A stretch of 64,000 nt of DNA from Acinetobacter nosocomialis (GCA_025736915.1 CP107049.1:2852001-2916000); one strand, 5' to 3'. Positions 20,350 to 30,063 are shown, counted from the stretch's first letter. Program-made: numbers and translations. Notes: generated by a model from the letters alone, not told the origin.

Positions 20350-21387
20350 TTATAGGAATGATTCAGGCTGTTTTGCAGCAGTACGAGCCGTTTGCGGGCT
20401 AATTACACCACGAGACACCAAGTTTTTTAAGCTTTGGTCGAGGGTCGTCATACCATGGTTGGCACCCGTCTGAATAGCTGAATACATTTGTGCGACTTTA
20501 TTTTCACGGATTAAGTTACGAATGGCAGGAATACCAATCATGATTTCATGTGCTGCCACACGACCACCACCGTTCTTTTTAAGTAGAGTCTGCGAAATAA
20601 CGGCTTGTAAAGATTCAGACAGCATGGCACGAACCATGTCTTTTTCTTCGGCAGGGAATACGTCAATTACACGGTCAATAGTCTTTGCAGCTGACGTGGT
20701 GTGAAGCGTACCAAATACCAAGTGACCCGTTTCAGCAGCAGTAAGTGCTAATCGAATCGTTTCAAGGTCACGCATCTCACCGACCAAAATAATATCAGGG
20801 TCTTCACGTAGTGCTGAACGAAGTGCTTCATTAAAGCCGTGTGTATCACGATGTACTTCACGCTGGTTAATCAGGCATTTCTTTGACTGATGTACAAATT
20901 CGATAGGATCTTCAACTGTTAAAATATGGTCATAACGGTTTTCATTAATATAGTCCATCATTGCTGCAAGCGTGGTTGATTTACCCGAACCTGTTGGACC
21001 TGTCACCAGTACAATCCCGCGAGGATAATCACAAATATCCTTAAAGATTTGACCTAAGCCTAAATCTTCCATAGTAAGTACTTTAGATGGAATGGTACGA
21101 AATACTGCGCCAGCACCACGGTTTTGGTTAAATGCATTCACACGGAAACGTGCAACATTAGGTACTTCAAAAGAAAAGTCAGTTTCAAGCTTTTCTTCAT
21201 AGTCACGGCGCTGTTTATCGTTCATGATGTCATAAACAAGGCGGTGGACATCTTTATGTTCTAAGGCTGGTAAGTTAATACGACGAACTTCACCATCGAC
21301 ACGAATCATTGGTGGCATGCCAGCAGATAAGTGTAAATCGGATGCGCCATTTTTCACAGAGAAGGCGAGTAGCTCTGTAATATCCAT
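20350..21387 (-). CDS. pilT: Type IV pilus retraction ATPase PilT
   Basis: The 345-residue motor that depolymerises type IV pili. The Walker A is GPTGSGKST; the Walker B region IILVGEMRDLETIRLAL, the His box GTLHTTSA and the diagnostic C-terminal AIRNLIRE motif are all present. I start at 21387 (MDITELLAF), which has GGGGAA 5 bases upstream. The frame stays open to 21462, but those extra 25 residues are not part of the family. It is divergent from yggS; the pilT promoter lies in 21388-21513. Confidence 0.97.
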   Translation of the reverse strand: MDITELLAFSVKNGASDLHLSAGMPPMIRVDGEVRRINLPALEHKDVHRLVYDIMNDKQRRDYEEKLETDFSFEVPNVARFRVNAFNQNRGAGAVFRTIPSKVLTMEDLGLGQIFKDICDYPRGIVLVTGPTGSGKSTTLAAMMDYINENRYDHILTVEDPIEFVHQSKKCLINQREVHRDTHGFNEALRSALREDPDIILVGEMRDLETIRLALTAAETGHLVFGTLHTTSAAKTIDRVIDVFPAEEKDMVRAMLSESLQAVISQTLLKKNGGGRVAAHEIMIGIPAIRNLIRENKVAQMYSAIQTGANHGMTTLDQSLKNLVSRGVISPQTARTAAKQPESFL

Positions 21388-21513
21388 AATTTCCCCAAGT
21401 AAATCAAAATATGTCATTATTTTGTAGAATAATATACGGCTTTCACCGAGGCTTACCAACACCTCGCTTTAGGTGAAAAGCAAAAAAGTTTTTTGAAAAT
21501 GAGAACCTTGTCA

Positions 21514-22206
21514 ATGAATTACCTGCAAGATGCGCGACAGCACGTATTACAGCAAATCAGAACTGCTTGTGAACATGCTCAGCGTGCGCCTGAAACTGTA
21601 CAACTTTTAGCCGTATCAAAAACACATCCAAGTGAAAGATTGCGTGAAATGTATGCAGCAGGGCAAAGGGCATTCGGAGAAAATTATTTACAAGAAGCTT
21701 TGGACAAAATTGAAACTCTACATGACTTAGACATTGAATGGCATTTTATTGGACATGTTCAACGTAATAAAACTAAGCATTTAGCTGAAAAGTTTGATTG
21801 GGTACATGGTGTAGACCGTTTGATTATTGCAGAGCGATTATCTAACCAACGTGGTGATGACCAAGCTGCACTTAATATTTGTTTGCAAGTGAATATAGAT
21901 GGGCAAGACAGTAAAGATGGCTGTGCACCAGAAGAAGTTGCGGAATTGGTTGCTCAAATTAGTCAACTGCCGAAAATTAAACTACGTGGCTTAATGGTCA
22001 TTCCGGCACCAGACAATACCGCTGCTTTCGCAGATGCCAAAAAGTTATTTGATGAGATGAAAGGGCAACATGCTCATGTGCAAGACTGGGATACATTAAG
22101 CATGGGAATGTCGGGCGATTTAGATGCCGCAATTGCCGCAGGTTCAACCATGGTCCGTGTAGGTACAGCTTTGTTTGGTAAGCGTGACCCGATTGAGAAA
22201 AAATAA
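21514..22206 (+). CDS. PLP homeostasis protein YggS (PROSC family)
   Basis: A 230-residue pyridoxal-phosphate-binding TIM-barrel protein involved in vitamin B6 and amino-acid homeostasis, with no known catalytic role. The PLP lysine is in LLAVSKTHP (near residue 37). AFGENYLQEAL, WHFIGHVQRNK, GLMVIPAPDN and the C-terminal LSMGMSGDLDAAI..GSTMVRVG follow, as in the family. The start at 21514 gives the normal length; the upstream ATGs at 21493 and 21499 cannot be excluded. Its position beside pilT matches the order in many pseudomonads. Confidence 0.93.
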   Translation: MNYLQDARQHVLQQIRTACEHAQRAPETVQLLAVSKTHPSERLREMYAAGQRAFGENYLQEALDKIETLHDLDIEWHFIGHVQRNKTKHLAEKFDWVHGVDRLIIAERLSNQRGDDQAALNICLQVNIDGQDSKDGCAPEEVAELVAQISQLPKIKLRGLMVIPAPDNTAAFADAKKLFDEMKGQHAHVQDWDTLSMGMSGDLDAAIAAGSTMVRVGTALFGKRDPIEKK

Positions 22207-22313
22207 CTTTTAAGGGTTAGTTAAATATTTTGTGGTGGAACTGTAATCAATTAATTTAAATTTAATTTTCCTCGCTTATAACCCAGATATTTTAATATTT
22301 GAGTGTGTAATGT

Positions 22314-23156
22314 ATGGATTTGTTGCATGTTTTCATTCTGGCAATCATTCAGGGCTTTGCTGAATTATTGCCAGTTTCTAGTTCCGCACACGTTATTTTA
22401 GCTGAAAAGTTAATGGGGTATGATCCATCTGCACCTGACATGACATTCTTACTTGTAATGTTGCATACAGGTACGATGTTTGCAGTGATCGTTTACTTTT
22501 GGAAATCTTGGCGTAAGACCTATTTTTCTTCTTGGGAAAGTTTTAAAAAACAAGCCTTCTATATTATTTTGGCAACCCTAATTACTGGTGTACTTGGTTT
22601 AGCGCTCCAATCTATTATTAAACATGTATTCTTCGGCGGCGCGAGCAGTTTCGAAATTGAGCATTTGTTTAGTAACTCAAAACTCATGGCAGCTGCACTA
22701 ATTTCGGCAGGTGTTCTGATTATTTTATCTTCGCGTTTAGATCGTGGTCAGCAGGGTGAAATCAGTTTGCGTAGTGCTTCTATTATTGGGGCAGTGCAGG
22801 CGTTATGTTTACCTTTCCGTGGTTTTTCACGTTCAGGTGCAACCATATCTACAGGTTTATTTTTAGGTGTATCTCGTCAAAAGGCTGAAGAGTTCAGTTT
22901 TGCGTTGGCTGTGGTATTAACACCAGCTGTGATTTTAAAAGAATTATATCGTTTAGTTCACGCTCAAGGCTTACAAACAGTTGCTCATGGGCAAGTGTTT
23001 CATTCGATGGTTCCAAGCTTGTTGGGTATGTGCTTTAGCTTTGGTGCTGGTCTTTTGGCATTGAAATGGTTGTCTTCATGGTTAGAACATGGCCGCTGGC
23101 ATTTATTTGGTCTGTACTGTATTGGTTTCGCAATTGTCGTACTCTGTGTGAATTAA
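22314..23156 (+). CDS. uppP: Undecaprenyl-diphosphatase UppP/BacA
   Basis: The 280-residue integral membrane phosphatase recycles undecaprenyl diphosphate for peptidoglycan and other envelope glycans, and its overexpression gives bacitracin resistance. The first motif FAELLPVSSSAHVIL (near residues 16-30) and the second FRGFSRSGATISTGL (near 170) carry the catalytic Glu, Ser and Arg residues. About eight hydrophobic helices are visible. It is monocistronic, with 107 bases upstream and a terminator downstream. Confidence 0.96.
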   Translation: MDLLHVFILAIIQGFAELLPVSSSAHVILAEKLMGYDPSAPDMTFLLVMLHTGTMFAVIVYFWKSWRKTYFSSWESFKKQAFYIILATLITGVLGLALQSIIKHVFFGGASSFEIEHLFSNSKLMAAALISAGVLIILSSRLDRGQQGEISLRSASIIGAVQALCLPFRGFSRSGATISTGLFLGVSRQKAEEFSFALAVVLTPAVILKELYRLVHAQGLQTVAHGQVFHSMVPSLLGMCFSFGAGLLALKWLSSWLEHGRWHLFGLYCIGFAIVVLCVN

Positions 23157-23201
23157 TTTTTTGATGTTTTAAAAATAAAAATTATTGCAATACCATACAA
23201 G

Positions 23202-23229
23202 AAAGGGGCGTAAATGATACGCCCCTTTG
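23202..23229. terminator. Bidirectional terminator, uppP / sbcC
   Basis: The stem AAAGGGGCGTA/TACGCCCCTTT with loop AATGA lies between the convergent uppP and sbcC. Confidence 0.88.
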
Positions 23230-23273
23230 TTATATAAGATTCAATCAAATTTAAGATAAGTACCTACATTAAA

Positions 23274-26200
23274 TTAACCTACGACTTCAATGGTGCTCGC
23301 ACCAGCACCCAGTGGTTTCACTTGTATTTGTACAGGAATACGTTCATGCATTTCTTGAATGTGTGAAATGAGAATGACCTGACGACCCTGATTTTGCAAT
23401 TGATCTAAAGCATTCATAACCATGTGCAAAGAAGAAGCATCCAAAGTACCAAAGCCTTCATCAATAAACAGCGATTCAATTTTCATTGAACCCGAGGCCA
23501 TATTGGCAATCGCTAAAGACAAGGCAAGGGCAGTTAAGAACGACTCACCGCCAGATAAAGATGCAACTGAGCGGGTTTCTCCATCCATATCGTGGTCAAT
23601 AATCGCTAAACTTAAAGACTGATCTAGACGTTTTAGCGTATAACGTTGCGATAGCATCGCCAATTGCTGGTTGGCATGTTCAACTAAAATATCTAGGTGA
23701 TATTGCTGCGCATAATCACGGAACTCTTTACCTTTAGCGTCGCCAATGAGACCTGAAATTTTGCTCCAGCGATGTTCTTCTTGCTGAATATTTTGAATTT
23801 GCTCGGCGTATTGTTGCTGTTTAGCAAGATTTTGTTGATGCACTTCAAGCTTAAGCTTCAGTCGATCGCGTACTTCAAGTTGGGCTTTAAGCTCTGCAAT
23901 ATTGTCCTGAATGAGGCTAACAAGCTTTTCATGCTCAATATCTGGCTGAGTTTGTAAATGCTCGCTTAATTGCTCTTGCATGGTTTTTAGGGCAGAAGAA
24001 GCTTCACTTAATAGACGCTCGGCATGATTAAGACGGTTACGAATGTCTTGCTCTTGTGCAGAATTAATCTGTATGAGCGCCGTAAGATCAGATACCTGAA
24101 AATCAGTATGGGCTTTTAACCAGTTTTGAATTTGCCCATCAATCTGCTGTTGATGTTGTTCTGTGTGTTGATACTGATGTTTAAGTTGATCGAGCGCCTG
24201 TTTTTGCTGCTCAAAATGCTGTCTGGTTTGTTCGAAGCGTTGTTTAGCTTCATGATACACCGTTTGTTGCTGCTGGCGTTTAGCATCATGCTCAATTAAC
24301 CATTCGTGCGGTTTAATGTCTGTGCGGCCTGTCATTTGTTGAATGAGTGACACCGCTTTTTCATTATTTTGTTGGCCTTTAAGTGTAATCTCTTTGAGAT
24401 TTTGATCGATCTCATCAATTTGCTTGGTTAATTGCTCAAGATTGGCAACTAACATTTTAAGGTCTTGTTGCTGTTGTTCAAAACGCTGTGCAAGCTGTTC
24501 TTGTTGTTCAAGTTGCTTGGCGCGTGCATCAAGAATAGTCCAAGTCTTCTTAGCCGTTTGGCTACTCGACTGCTGCCATGCGTGTTGTTCAGCTTCCGAT
24601 AAACAATCAACAATATGCTGAACTTGTTGTTGCCATTGCTGTGCCGTATTAAGCAAACTTTCATTATGTTGAATCGTTTGAACGAGCTGATTATGTTGTT
24701 TAATGGCTTGGGTTAAACGCGAGTTTTCTGAGTCAAATGAACTGATAGCAGTTTGCGCAGTTTGTCTCAGCTCATTAAGTGTTTGTAAGATTTGTTCAGG
24801 TGCTTGATTAAGCTCGATGTGCAATTGATTAAGGCTGAACCCTTGCTCAAGCTCTTGCTGCAAGCTTGATTGTTTGGCTGTAAGTTGAGTTAAGTACTTC
24901 TGAACTTGTTCAAGCTCGGCACTACACTGGGTCAGTGTTTGTTGTTGGGTTTGCCATGTATTAAATTTAGTTTGCTCTAACGCTACTGCCTGTTGCTCTT
25001 GTTGTTGCTGCAAGTCGAATAAAGCTTTAGAAACTGCACTGTCATCAACACGATAGGGATGATCTGTGCTTCCGCATACTAGACAAGCTTCACCTTCTTT
25101 AAGATTGGCTCGTAATTGCTCAATATTTTCAGTGTGTAGTAAACGCTGCTGTTGCAGGATGTGCTGTAACTTTTCACGCTCAGTTTTTGCTGTTTGGTAT
25201 TCTTGTTCAGCTAACTGGCAAACGGTTTTAAGTTGCTGCTCTTGGGCTGATACTTGAGTTTGTTTTTCAGAGAATTGCTGAAGCTCAGCATATAGCTCAT
25301 GATAAATTTTTATTTTTTGCTGAATCAGATCTAACTGCGTGACTTGAGCAAGCTTTTGTTCTTTGTCTTTACGCTGTTGATCAAGTTTTAACTCAATTTG
25401 TTCAACTGTACCTAGTGAAGCTGTGAGTTGTTCGAGTTCACTTTTAGCTTCCGATAGCTTTTGACGAGCAAGGGTAGGGTTTCCGAGCTGTTGTTCAATC
25501 GCTTCATAGTTTTGAATAAACTGCCCGAGCTGATGTAGATGTGCTGAAAGGCCCTTATCTAATACAGCATATTGCTGAGTCTGGATCAGCTGCTGTTGTA
25601 GATGAATTTTGTTCTGCTCAAGCTGTGCAATCTGCTGTTGTACAGCGTTTTGCTGTTGTTGCAATGGGCTTAGCTTTTGCTCAAGTACATGTCTTTTTTC
25701 TTTGCACTTTTTATATTCATCGGCAATAAAAGCACGTTCTTGAATGGACTGTCGAACTTGATTTAAAGCTTGTTGATGTTGTTGCTCAAAGTCGAGCGTT
25801 TGTTTGAGCTCTTGTTCTGCAAGTTGATATTGTTTTTGTCCCGTTTCAAAAATTTGCACCAACTCATTAAACTTGGTTTGAGCTTGCTGAATTTGCGGCT
25901 CAAGTTGTTGTAGCGTTTGTAAGTTTTGAGCTTGCTGAAAAACTTGTGGGCGTATTTCAGAGAAAACTTCGAGCCGTTGTAATTGCTCACGTTCACTAGC
26001 CAATTGTTGATGATGGTTTTGCTGGGTTTGAAACTGTTGTTGTTTAGCTTGAACTTCTTGCTCAAGTTTGGCTTTACGTTCAAACCATTGTTGCTGTTTG
26101 TCTAAAACATTTTTTTGTTGTTCTAACTGTTGATGGTTTTGCTCGGCTTGCTGATATTGCTCGGTAAATGCAGCAATCTCTTCATCAGACAAAATTTCAA

Positions 26201-26870
26201 TATGGCCTAAAAACTCTTCCAGCTGTTTACGCTGCTTTGCAATATCGGCTGTTTTACGAAAAGCCAGTTCACCGATTTTGGCGAAAATACTGGAGTTAGT
26301 TAGGTACTCAAGCAATTCACCGCGTTCGCTGTCTCGAGCTTTTAAAAATGCGGTCACTTCGGATTGGGCAAGTAATACAGCACGAGTAAACTGCTCAAAT
26401 GAAAGCTGGGTAATTTGTTTAACTTTTTCATCAACCGCTTTGGCTTTGTCGGCAAGCACCACACCATCGGTTAGGCATTTTAAGTAGCGTTGCACGCTTT
26501 GTAATTTACCATTTGGGTTTTCACGTGCACGTTTAATTTCCCAACGTGCCAAATAGCGTTTTTGATCTTGTGCAATAAAGCAAAGCTCAGCAAAACCATG
26601 ACCTGTACCACGGCGTAATACAGTTAAAGGTGAGTTAGTGAGTAACTCTGAACCATCAACATCTTTTAATTTGCCGTCGCTGTCTTTAAGACGTGGTACT
26701 CGATTAAACAAAGCCAGACACATGGCATCCAAAATAGTCGACTTACCTGCGCCAGTTTTCCCCACAATTGCAATGAGACCTGCATGGGCGAGGGGCGCGC
26801 TTTCAAAATCAATAAAGTGTTCATCAGAAAGAGATGCCAGATTTTTTATTCGAATGGATAAAATTTTCAT
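23274..26870 (-). CDS. sbcC: Exonuclease SbcC, SMC-like ATPase subunit
   Basis: The 1198-residue SbcC (Rad50-like) subunit of the SbcCD nuclease cleaves hairpins and processes DNA ends. The N-terminal Walker A is GKTGAGKST (near residue 37). Then follow two very long Gln-rich coiled-coil arms (about residues 200-1000), interrupted by the zinc hook CLVCGS (near residue 596). The C-terminal ATPase signature is SLSGGESFLTALALSLA and the Walker B is LFIDEGFGTLD. The arms are rich in Q, E and L, and this explains the many spurious open frames on the other strand. The start lies 9 bases after the sbcD stop. Confidence 0.96.
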   Translation of the reverse strand: MKILSIRIKNLASLSDEHFIDFESAPLAHAGLIAIVGKTGAGKSTILDAMCLALFNRVPRLKDSDGKLKDVDGSELLTNSPLTVLRRGTGHGFAELCFIAQDQKRYLARWEIKRARENPNGKLQSVQRYLKCLTDGVVLADKAKAVDEKVKQITQLSFEQFTRAVLLAQSEVTAFLKARDSERGELLEYLTNSSIFAKIGELAFRKTADIAKQRKQLEEFLGHIEILSDEEIAAFTEQYQQAEQNHQQLEQQKNVLDKQQQWFERKAKLEQEVQAKQQQFQTQQNHHQQLASEREQLQRLEVFSEIRPQVFQQAQNLQTLQQLEPQIQQAQTKFNELVQIFETGQKQYQLAEQELKQTLDFEQQHQQALNQVRQSIQERAFIADEYKKCKEKRHVLEQKLSPLQQQQNAVQQQIAQLEQNKIHLQQQLIQTQQYAVLDKGLSAHLHQLGQFIQNYEAIEQQLGNPTLARQKLSEAKSELEQLTASLGTVEQIELKLDQQRKDKEQKLAQVTQLDLIQQKIKIYHELYAELQQFSEKQTQVSAQEQQLKTVCQLAEQEYQTAKTEREKLQHILQQQRLLHTENIEQLRANLKEGEACLVCGSTDHPYRVDDSAVSKALFDLQQQQEQQAVALEQTKFNTWQTQQQTLTQCSAELEQVQKYLTQLTAKQSSLQQELEQGFSLNQLHIELNQAPEQILQTLNELRQTAQTAISSFDSENSRLTQAIKQHNQLVQTIQHNESLLNTAQQWQQQVQHIVDCLSEAEQHAWQQSSSQTAKKTWTILDARAKQLEQQEQLAQRFEQQQQDLKMLVANLEQLTKQIDEIDQNLKEITLKGQQNNEKAVSLIQQMTGRTDIKPHEWLIEHDAKRQQQQTVYHEAKQRFEQTRQHFEQQKQALDQLKHQYQHTEQHQQQIDGQIQNWLKAHTDFQVSDLTALIQINSAQEQDIRNRLNHAERLLSEASSALKTMQEQLSEHLQTQPDIEHEKLVSLIQDNIAELKAQLEVRDRLKLKLEVHQQNLAKQQQYAEQIQNIQQEEHRWSKISGLIGDAKGKEFRDYAQQYHLDILVEHANQQLAMLSQRYTLKRLDQSLSLAIIDHDMDGETRSVASLSGGESFLTALALSLAIANMASGSMKIESLFIDEGFGTLDASSLHMVMNALDQLQNQGRQVILISHIQEMHERIPVQIQVKPLGAGASTIEVVG

Positions 26871-26879
26871 GACATATCC

Positions 26880-28136
26880 TTAAGGGGTTGCATCATTTTC
26901 AAGATTTTTTTGTGCTTCTTGTACCAGACTCAGAAAATCTTTTAAGACCGCATCATCGGCGCTGTAACCTTGTTTTTCCCAGATATTTTGAAAGAGCTTT
27001 TCTGGTGTTGGCGGTTCAAGTGCAATGTGCTGGGTAGTATTTGAATTAGTCGTGTCTTTATTTACATATTGACGTGAAATACGCACTAAACGATAGCGGT
27101 CAGGTGGTAGAGCTGCTTCAAACTGCTGACGTAAATTCGGCTGTGGCGGCGTTAAACTATAATATTCAATATCGACATATTCGCGGTGGTCAATATTCTC
27201 AATCACGCCGTGAGGCAATGCTTTGAGTTGTTGCAGCACTTCGTTTAACTCACCACGAATACGGTGCAATTGTATGCAACGTGGAATTTCTACAGCTTCA
27301 AACTGCAAACGGTTGTCTATGTCTTGAGTCGGGTCAATTTTGACCTCAACCACTTGGTGCTTATAGTTAATTTCACTAAAAGAAAGTGGAATGGGTGAGC
27401 CGCTATAACGAATGTGTGGCTGACCTACTTTTTGTGGTTTATGTAAGTGCCCTAAAGCGACATAATCGACTGCATCTTCAAATAACGTCGTTGAAAGCGC
27501 CTCTTCATTACCAATAATAATAGGGCGTTCAGAGTCGGATGTTTCCCCACCTTGCATATGCGCATGCGACATCAAAATCAGGGCTTGGTCTGGTGTTTTA
27601 CGACGTTTGGCTTCTGCAATGAGTTGCTGGTGCAAATAGGCAATCGCATTTTTGCTATTGGTGGTATGTTCGTTAAAGCCCGTAATTTCGGCCGAACGTA
27701 AAAAAGGCAGGGCAAGGCACCACGCCACAATATCTTGATTTTGGTTATAGATAGGTAAAAGCAGTCGATCGAGATCTAGGGTTTTATCTTTATTCCAGCG
27801 AACCACACCCACAGTTTTTGCATTGTATTTTTCTAAAAGCGGTTCGACCTGTTCAATACGGTAGCCTGAGTCATGGTTACCCGCAATCATGAGTGTTTGC
27901 ATGTGCGGTGCAATGCGATGTGCATCTGCTAAAAATTGGTAGAGTTGTTTTTGTGCTTGTGAACCCGGGTTAATGACATCAAAAATATCGCCAGCAATAA
28001 GCAGGGCATGTGGTTGTTTTTCTTGAATTTGAGTGAGCAACCAACTTAAAAATTGTTGGTGTTCGTAGTGTCGTGAGTGATTATAAAAAAACTGCCCCAA
28101 ATGCCAGTCAGAAGTATGTAGAAAATGTACGGACAT
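26880..28136 (-). CDS. sbcD: Exonuclease SbcD, Mre11-like nuclease subunit
   Basis: The 418-residue metallophosphoesterase subunit of SbcCD. The metal motifs are HTSDWHLGQ (near residue 6), AGDIFD, AGNHDSG, MSHAHMQGG and GHLHKPQ. I start at 28136 (MSVHFLHTSDWHLG), which matches the family N-terminus; in-frame ATG 28148 and TTG 28151 are alternatives and no start has a strong ribosome site. It is the first gene of the sbcDC operon. The C-terminal 70 residues, after the cap domain, are variable in the family and may bind SbcC. Confidence 0.95.
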   Translation of the reverse strand: MSVHFLHTSDWHLGQFFYNHSRHYEHQQFLSWLLTQIQEKQPHALLIAGDIFDVINPGSQAQKQLYQFLADAHRIAPHMQTLMIAGNHDSGYRIEQVEPLLEKYNAKTVGVVRWNKDKTLDLDRLLLPIYNQNQDIVAWCLALPFLRSAEITGFNEHTTNSKNAIAYLHQQLIAEAKRRKTPDQALILMSHAHMQGGETSDSERPIIIGNEEALSTTLFEDAVDYVALGHLHKPQKVGQPHIRYSGSPIPLSFSEINYKHQVVEVKIDPTQDIDNRLQFEAVEIPRCIQLHRIRGELNEVLQQLKALPHGVIENIDHREYVDIEYYSLTPPQPNLRQQFEAALPPDRYRLVRISRQYVNKDTTNSNTTQHIALEPPTPEKLFQNIWEKQGYSADDAVLKDFLSLVQEAQKNLENDATP

Positions 28137-28311
28137 AGAAACAGACATCAAGCCAAAATAAACACAGATACGTTAGCATAAATTGGCAGGAGATTTTATC
28201 AAGACATTTTAAAGTGCTCGTTATTTAAGCCCGCAATGAAACCTGAATTATTTTGTCCCTTTAAGCTCTGCTTTGTTACTATCGACTTAAACCATGAACT
28301 TTGAGAACAAA

Positions 28312-28785
28312 ATGACGATTCATAAATACGAAGTAAAAATACAGTGGGAAGGTAATACAGGAACAGGCACTTCTTCTTATCGTTCATATAAACGAGACTT
28401 TAGTATTCAGCATCCGCAAAAGGCTACCATTCAAGGTTCCTCAGACCCAGCCTATTTAGGTGATGTGACCAGATGGAATCCAGAAGATTTATTGGTCGCT
28501 TCAGCTTCAGCCTGCCATAAACTTTGGTATTTACACCTATGTGCGGTCAACCATATTCAGGTACTTAGTTATGTCGATAAAGCACTTGGTTTTATGGAAG
28601 ATACAGATCCAGTTAAACGCGGTCACTTTACCCAAATTATTTTAAGACCAGAGATTGTTTTGGAAAAAGGTGCTGACCAAGAGCTTGCTGCAAAACTGCA
28701 TGAAGAAGCACATCACGAATGTATGATTGCCAATTCGGTAAATTTCCCAATTACATGTGAAGCCACTTTTAGCTTTGCTGAATAA
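28312..28785 (+). CDS. OsmC/Ohr-family peroxiredoxin-like protein
   Basis: A 157-residue OsmC-family protein, a dimeric Cys-dependent hydroperoxide-reducing fold. The two reactive cysteines are seen in VASASACHKLWYLHL and HHECMIANSV, at the spacing of the family. The layout (antiparallel sheet first, then the long Cys helix) fits YhfA/OsmC-like members rather than Ohr. The start at 28312 gives the family-like N-terminus; the frame opens at 28294. It is divergent from sbcD and convergent with the VOC gene. Confidence 0.88.
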   Translation: MTIHKYEVKIQWEGNTGTGTSSYRSYKRDFSIQHPQKATIQGSSDPAYLGDVTRWNPEDLLVASASACHKLWYLHLCAVNHIQVLSYVDKALGFMEDTDPVKRGHFTQIILRPEIVLEKGADQELAAKLHEEAHHECMIANSVNFPITCEATFSFAE

Positions 28786-28797
28786 TTAATATGAAAT

Positions 28798-28822
28798 AGC
28801 CACCGATAAAAAGGCGGTGGCT
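28798..28822. terminator. Hairpin between convergent OsmC-like and VOC genes
   Basis: The stem AGCCACCG/CGGTGGCT has no clear T-run on either strand. It may act as a weak bidirectional terminator. Confidence 0.5.
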
Positions 28823-28858
28823 ATAAATTAAAATAAATAGAGTGGTTAGATAAAATCT

Positions 28859-29236
28859 TTAAGCTGCATTTTCATCGGCTTGAAAAATACCAAAAACGTT
28901 GTGGTCTAAATCGACAAAGTAACCATGCCAAGCGCGGCCCGGAATAGCGAATTTATCCATTGCGACAATACCGCCTTGCGCTAAAATTTTTGCAGCCACT
29001 TCATCGAAGTTTTCCACATGAACTGAACAGGTAAATGCATTGGTGCCATATTCCATTGGAGGCGTTTGAGCGGGACGTTTTAAAAGGCCGCCCATAATTG
29101 AAGGGGTTTCTATACGGTAGTATTCAATTGGTAAGTTTGGATCTAATTTAAATTGCCAACCAAACACAGCTTGATAAAACTGCGCATCACGAGCAGGGTT
29201 TGAAGACTGGATTTCAAAATAGGCAATATTGTTCAT
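28859..29236 (-). CDS. VOC-family (glyoxalase/bleomycin-resistance fold) protein
   Basis: A 125-residue vicinal-oxygen-chelate fold protein. The paired beta-alpha-beta-beta-beta modules are visible: IAYFEIQSSNPARDAQFYQAVFGWQF at the N-terminus and CSVHVENFDEVAAKILAQGG... VDLDHNVFGIFQ at the C-terminus. This is the pattern of small VOC proteins often annotated as glyoxalase-like. Metal ligands cannot be assigned by eye and the substrate is unknown. It is monocistronic on the minus strand. Confidence 0.85.
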   Translation of the reverse strand: MNNIAYFEIQSSNPARDAQFYQAVFGWQFKLDPNLPIEYYRIETPSIMGGLLKRPAQTPPMEYGTNAFTCSVHVENFDEVAAKILAQGGIVAMDKFAIPGRAWHGYFVDLDHNVFGIFQADENAA

Positions 29237-29335
29237 ATTATTTAAATCATATTTTTATGGTGTAAAAAGTATACGCATGACTTTCATGGCTATGAAATAA
29301 CGATTGTGTATGTTGAGCGTAAAATGAACGTGCTA

Positions 29336-29545
29336 GAAAATAAAAACCGACGATTCGAGTGATGAGAGAATCGTCGGTCAAAGACTTCATCAAGGGTTTG
29401 GCTGCTAACAAAACCTAATCCGAAGAAAGAAAGAGTCGTAATGAAAGGTCACCGAAACAATTTTGCGGATGCCGTGCAAAGGAAGTATTCGGTTGCTGCG
29501 ACCTTGTTACCCTATATAACGTCAAGAGATTCGGATTGGTTGACA
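29336..29545 (-). ncRNA. Candidate small RNA with intrinsic terminator
   Basis: The 374-base gap between the VOC gene and the next gene is not empty. On the minus strand it ends in a classic terminator: arms ACCGACGATTC/GAATCGTCGGT (29346-29356 and 29368-29378) followed by TTTTTATTTT. Upstream of it, nested pairings close an irregular long hairpin: AACCAATCCGAA (around 29530-29541) with TTCGGATTAGGTT (around 29411-29424), then GGTC/GACC, ACCGAA/TTCGGT and TTTGC/GCAAA inside. No convincing open frame lies in it. The layout suggests an RNA of about 200 bases. No family is recognised; the exact 5' end is unknown. Confidence 0.5.
29346..29378 (-). terminator. Terminator of the small-RNA candidate
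   Basis: A perfect 11-bp stem with an 11-base loop has its T-run on the minus strand. No annotated minus-strand gene ends just upstream of it, so it needs its own transcript. Confidence 0.75.
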
Positions 29546-29610
29546 GAAAAATGAAAAAAAATCGAAAAAAATTTATAATTATTTTTTGAACCCATAAATT
29601 AGGCAAAAAT

Positions 29611-30063
29611 ATGACCAAATTACGTTCTTACTTTCTCTGGTTTTTTGCTATATGCATCGTACTTACCTTAATAGTCGGTGTAGTTGCAGCACTATTGCCA
29701 GCGAGTGTAGGTGGTATTTTAACAGCCGTTCCATATTTAGGCGCAATGATTTTTGTCTTGTTTAGATTTTTAAAGAAAGAACGCCGTGCGCCGACTGTAC
29801 CAGAAAAAAAGAAATTTACTTTAGGCTTTACCCTCATATTTTGGGGCTATAACTTATGCGGTGTTTTATTTGGTTTGTTTTTATTTTCAAGACAAGACCC
29901 TGAAATTTTGCAAAACTTTATGCTTTACCTCAAGCAGCCTCAGTTCTTAAGTATTATGGTCATTATGATTTTAATGCTGGCTATTCCGCTTTATTTAATT
30001 ACCTACTGGTTTTATGGCAAACAGGCACAGCGCATGGCTGACAAAATGTTGAATGTGCAATAG
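29611..30063 (+). CDS. Small four-helix inner-membrane protein
   Basis: A 150-residue protein with four hydrophobic helices (about residues 8-28, 33-50, 70-92 and 110-135) and short basic loops. I recall similar Acinetobacter proteins named the ABZJ_00895 family, but that memory is uncertain and no function is known to me. No signal peptide cleavage site, catalytic motif or conserved charged residue inside a helix is evident. It is a single gene; the small-RNA candidate lies on the opposite strand just upstream. Confidence 0.65.
   Translation: MTKLRSYFLWFFAICIVLTLIVGVVAALLPASVGGILTAVPYLGAMIFVLFRFLKKERRAPTVPEKKKFTLGFTLIFWGYNLCGVLFGLFLFSRQDPEILQNFMLYLKQPQFLSIMVIMILMLAIPLYLITYWFYGKQAQRMADKMLNVQ

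Noticed and set aside
24400..26100. Repeated CAG/TTG-like triplets and many opposite-strand frames
   Set aside because: They are explained by the Gln/Leu/Glu-rich coiled coil of SbcC, not by a DNA repeat array or extra genes.
29415..29618. 67-codon frame on the minus strand
   Set aside because: It covers the small-RNA candidate and its AT-rich upstream region; composition and lack of any motif suggest chance.
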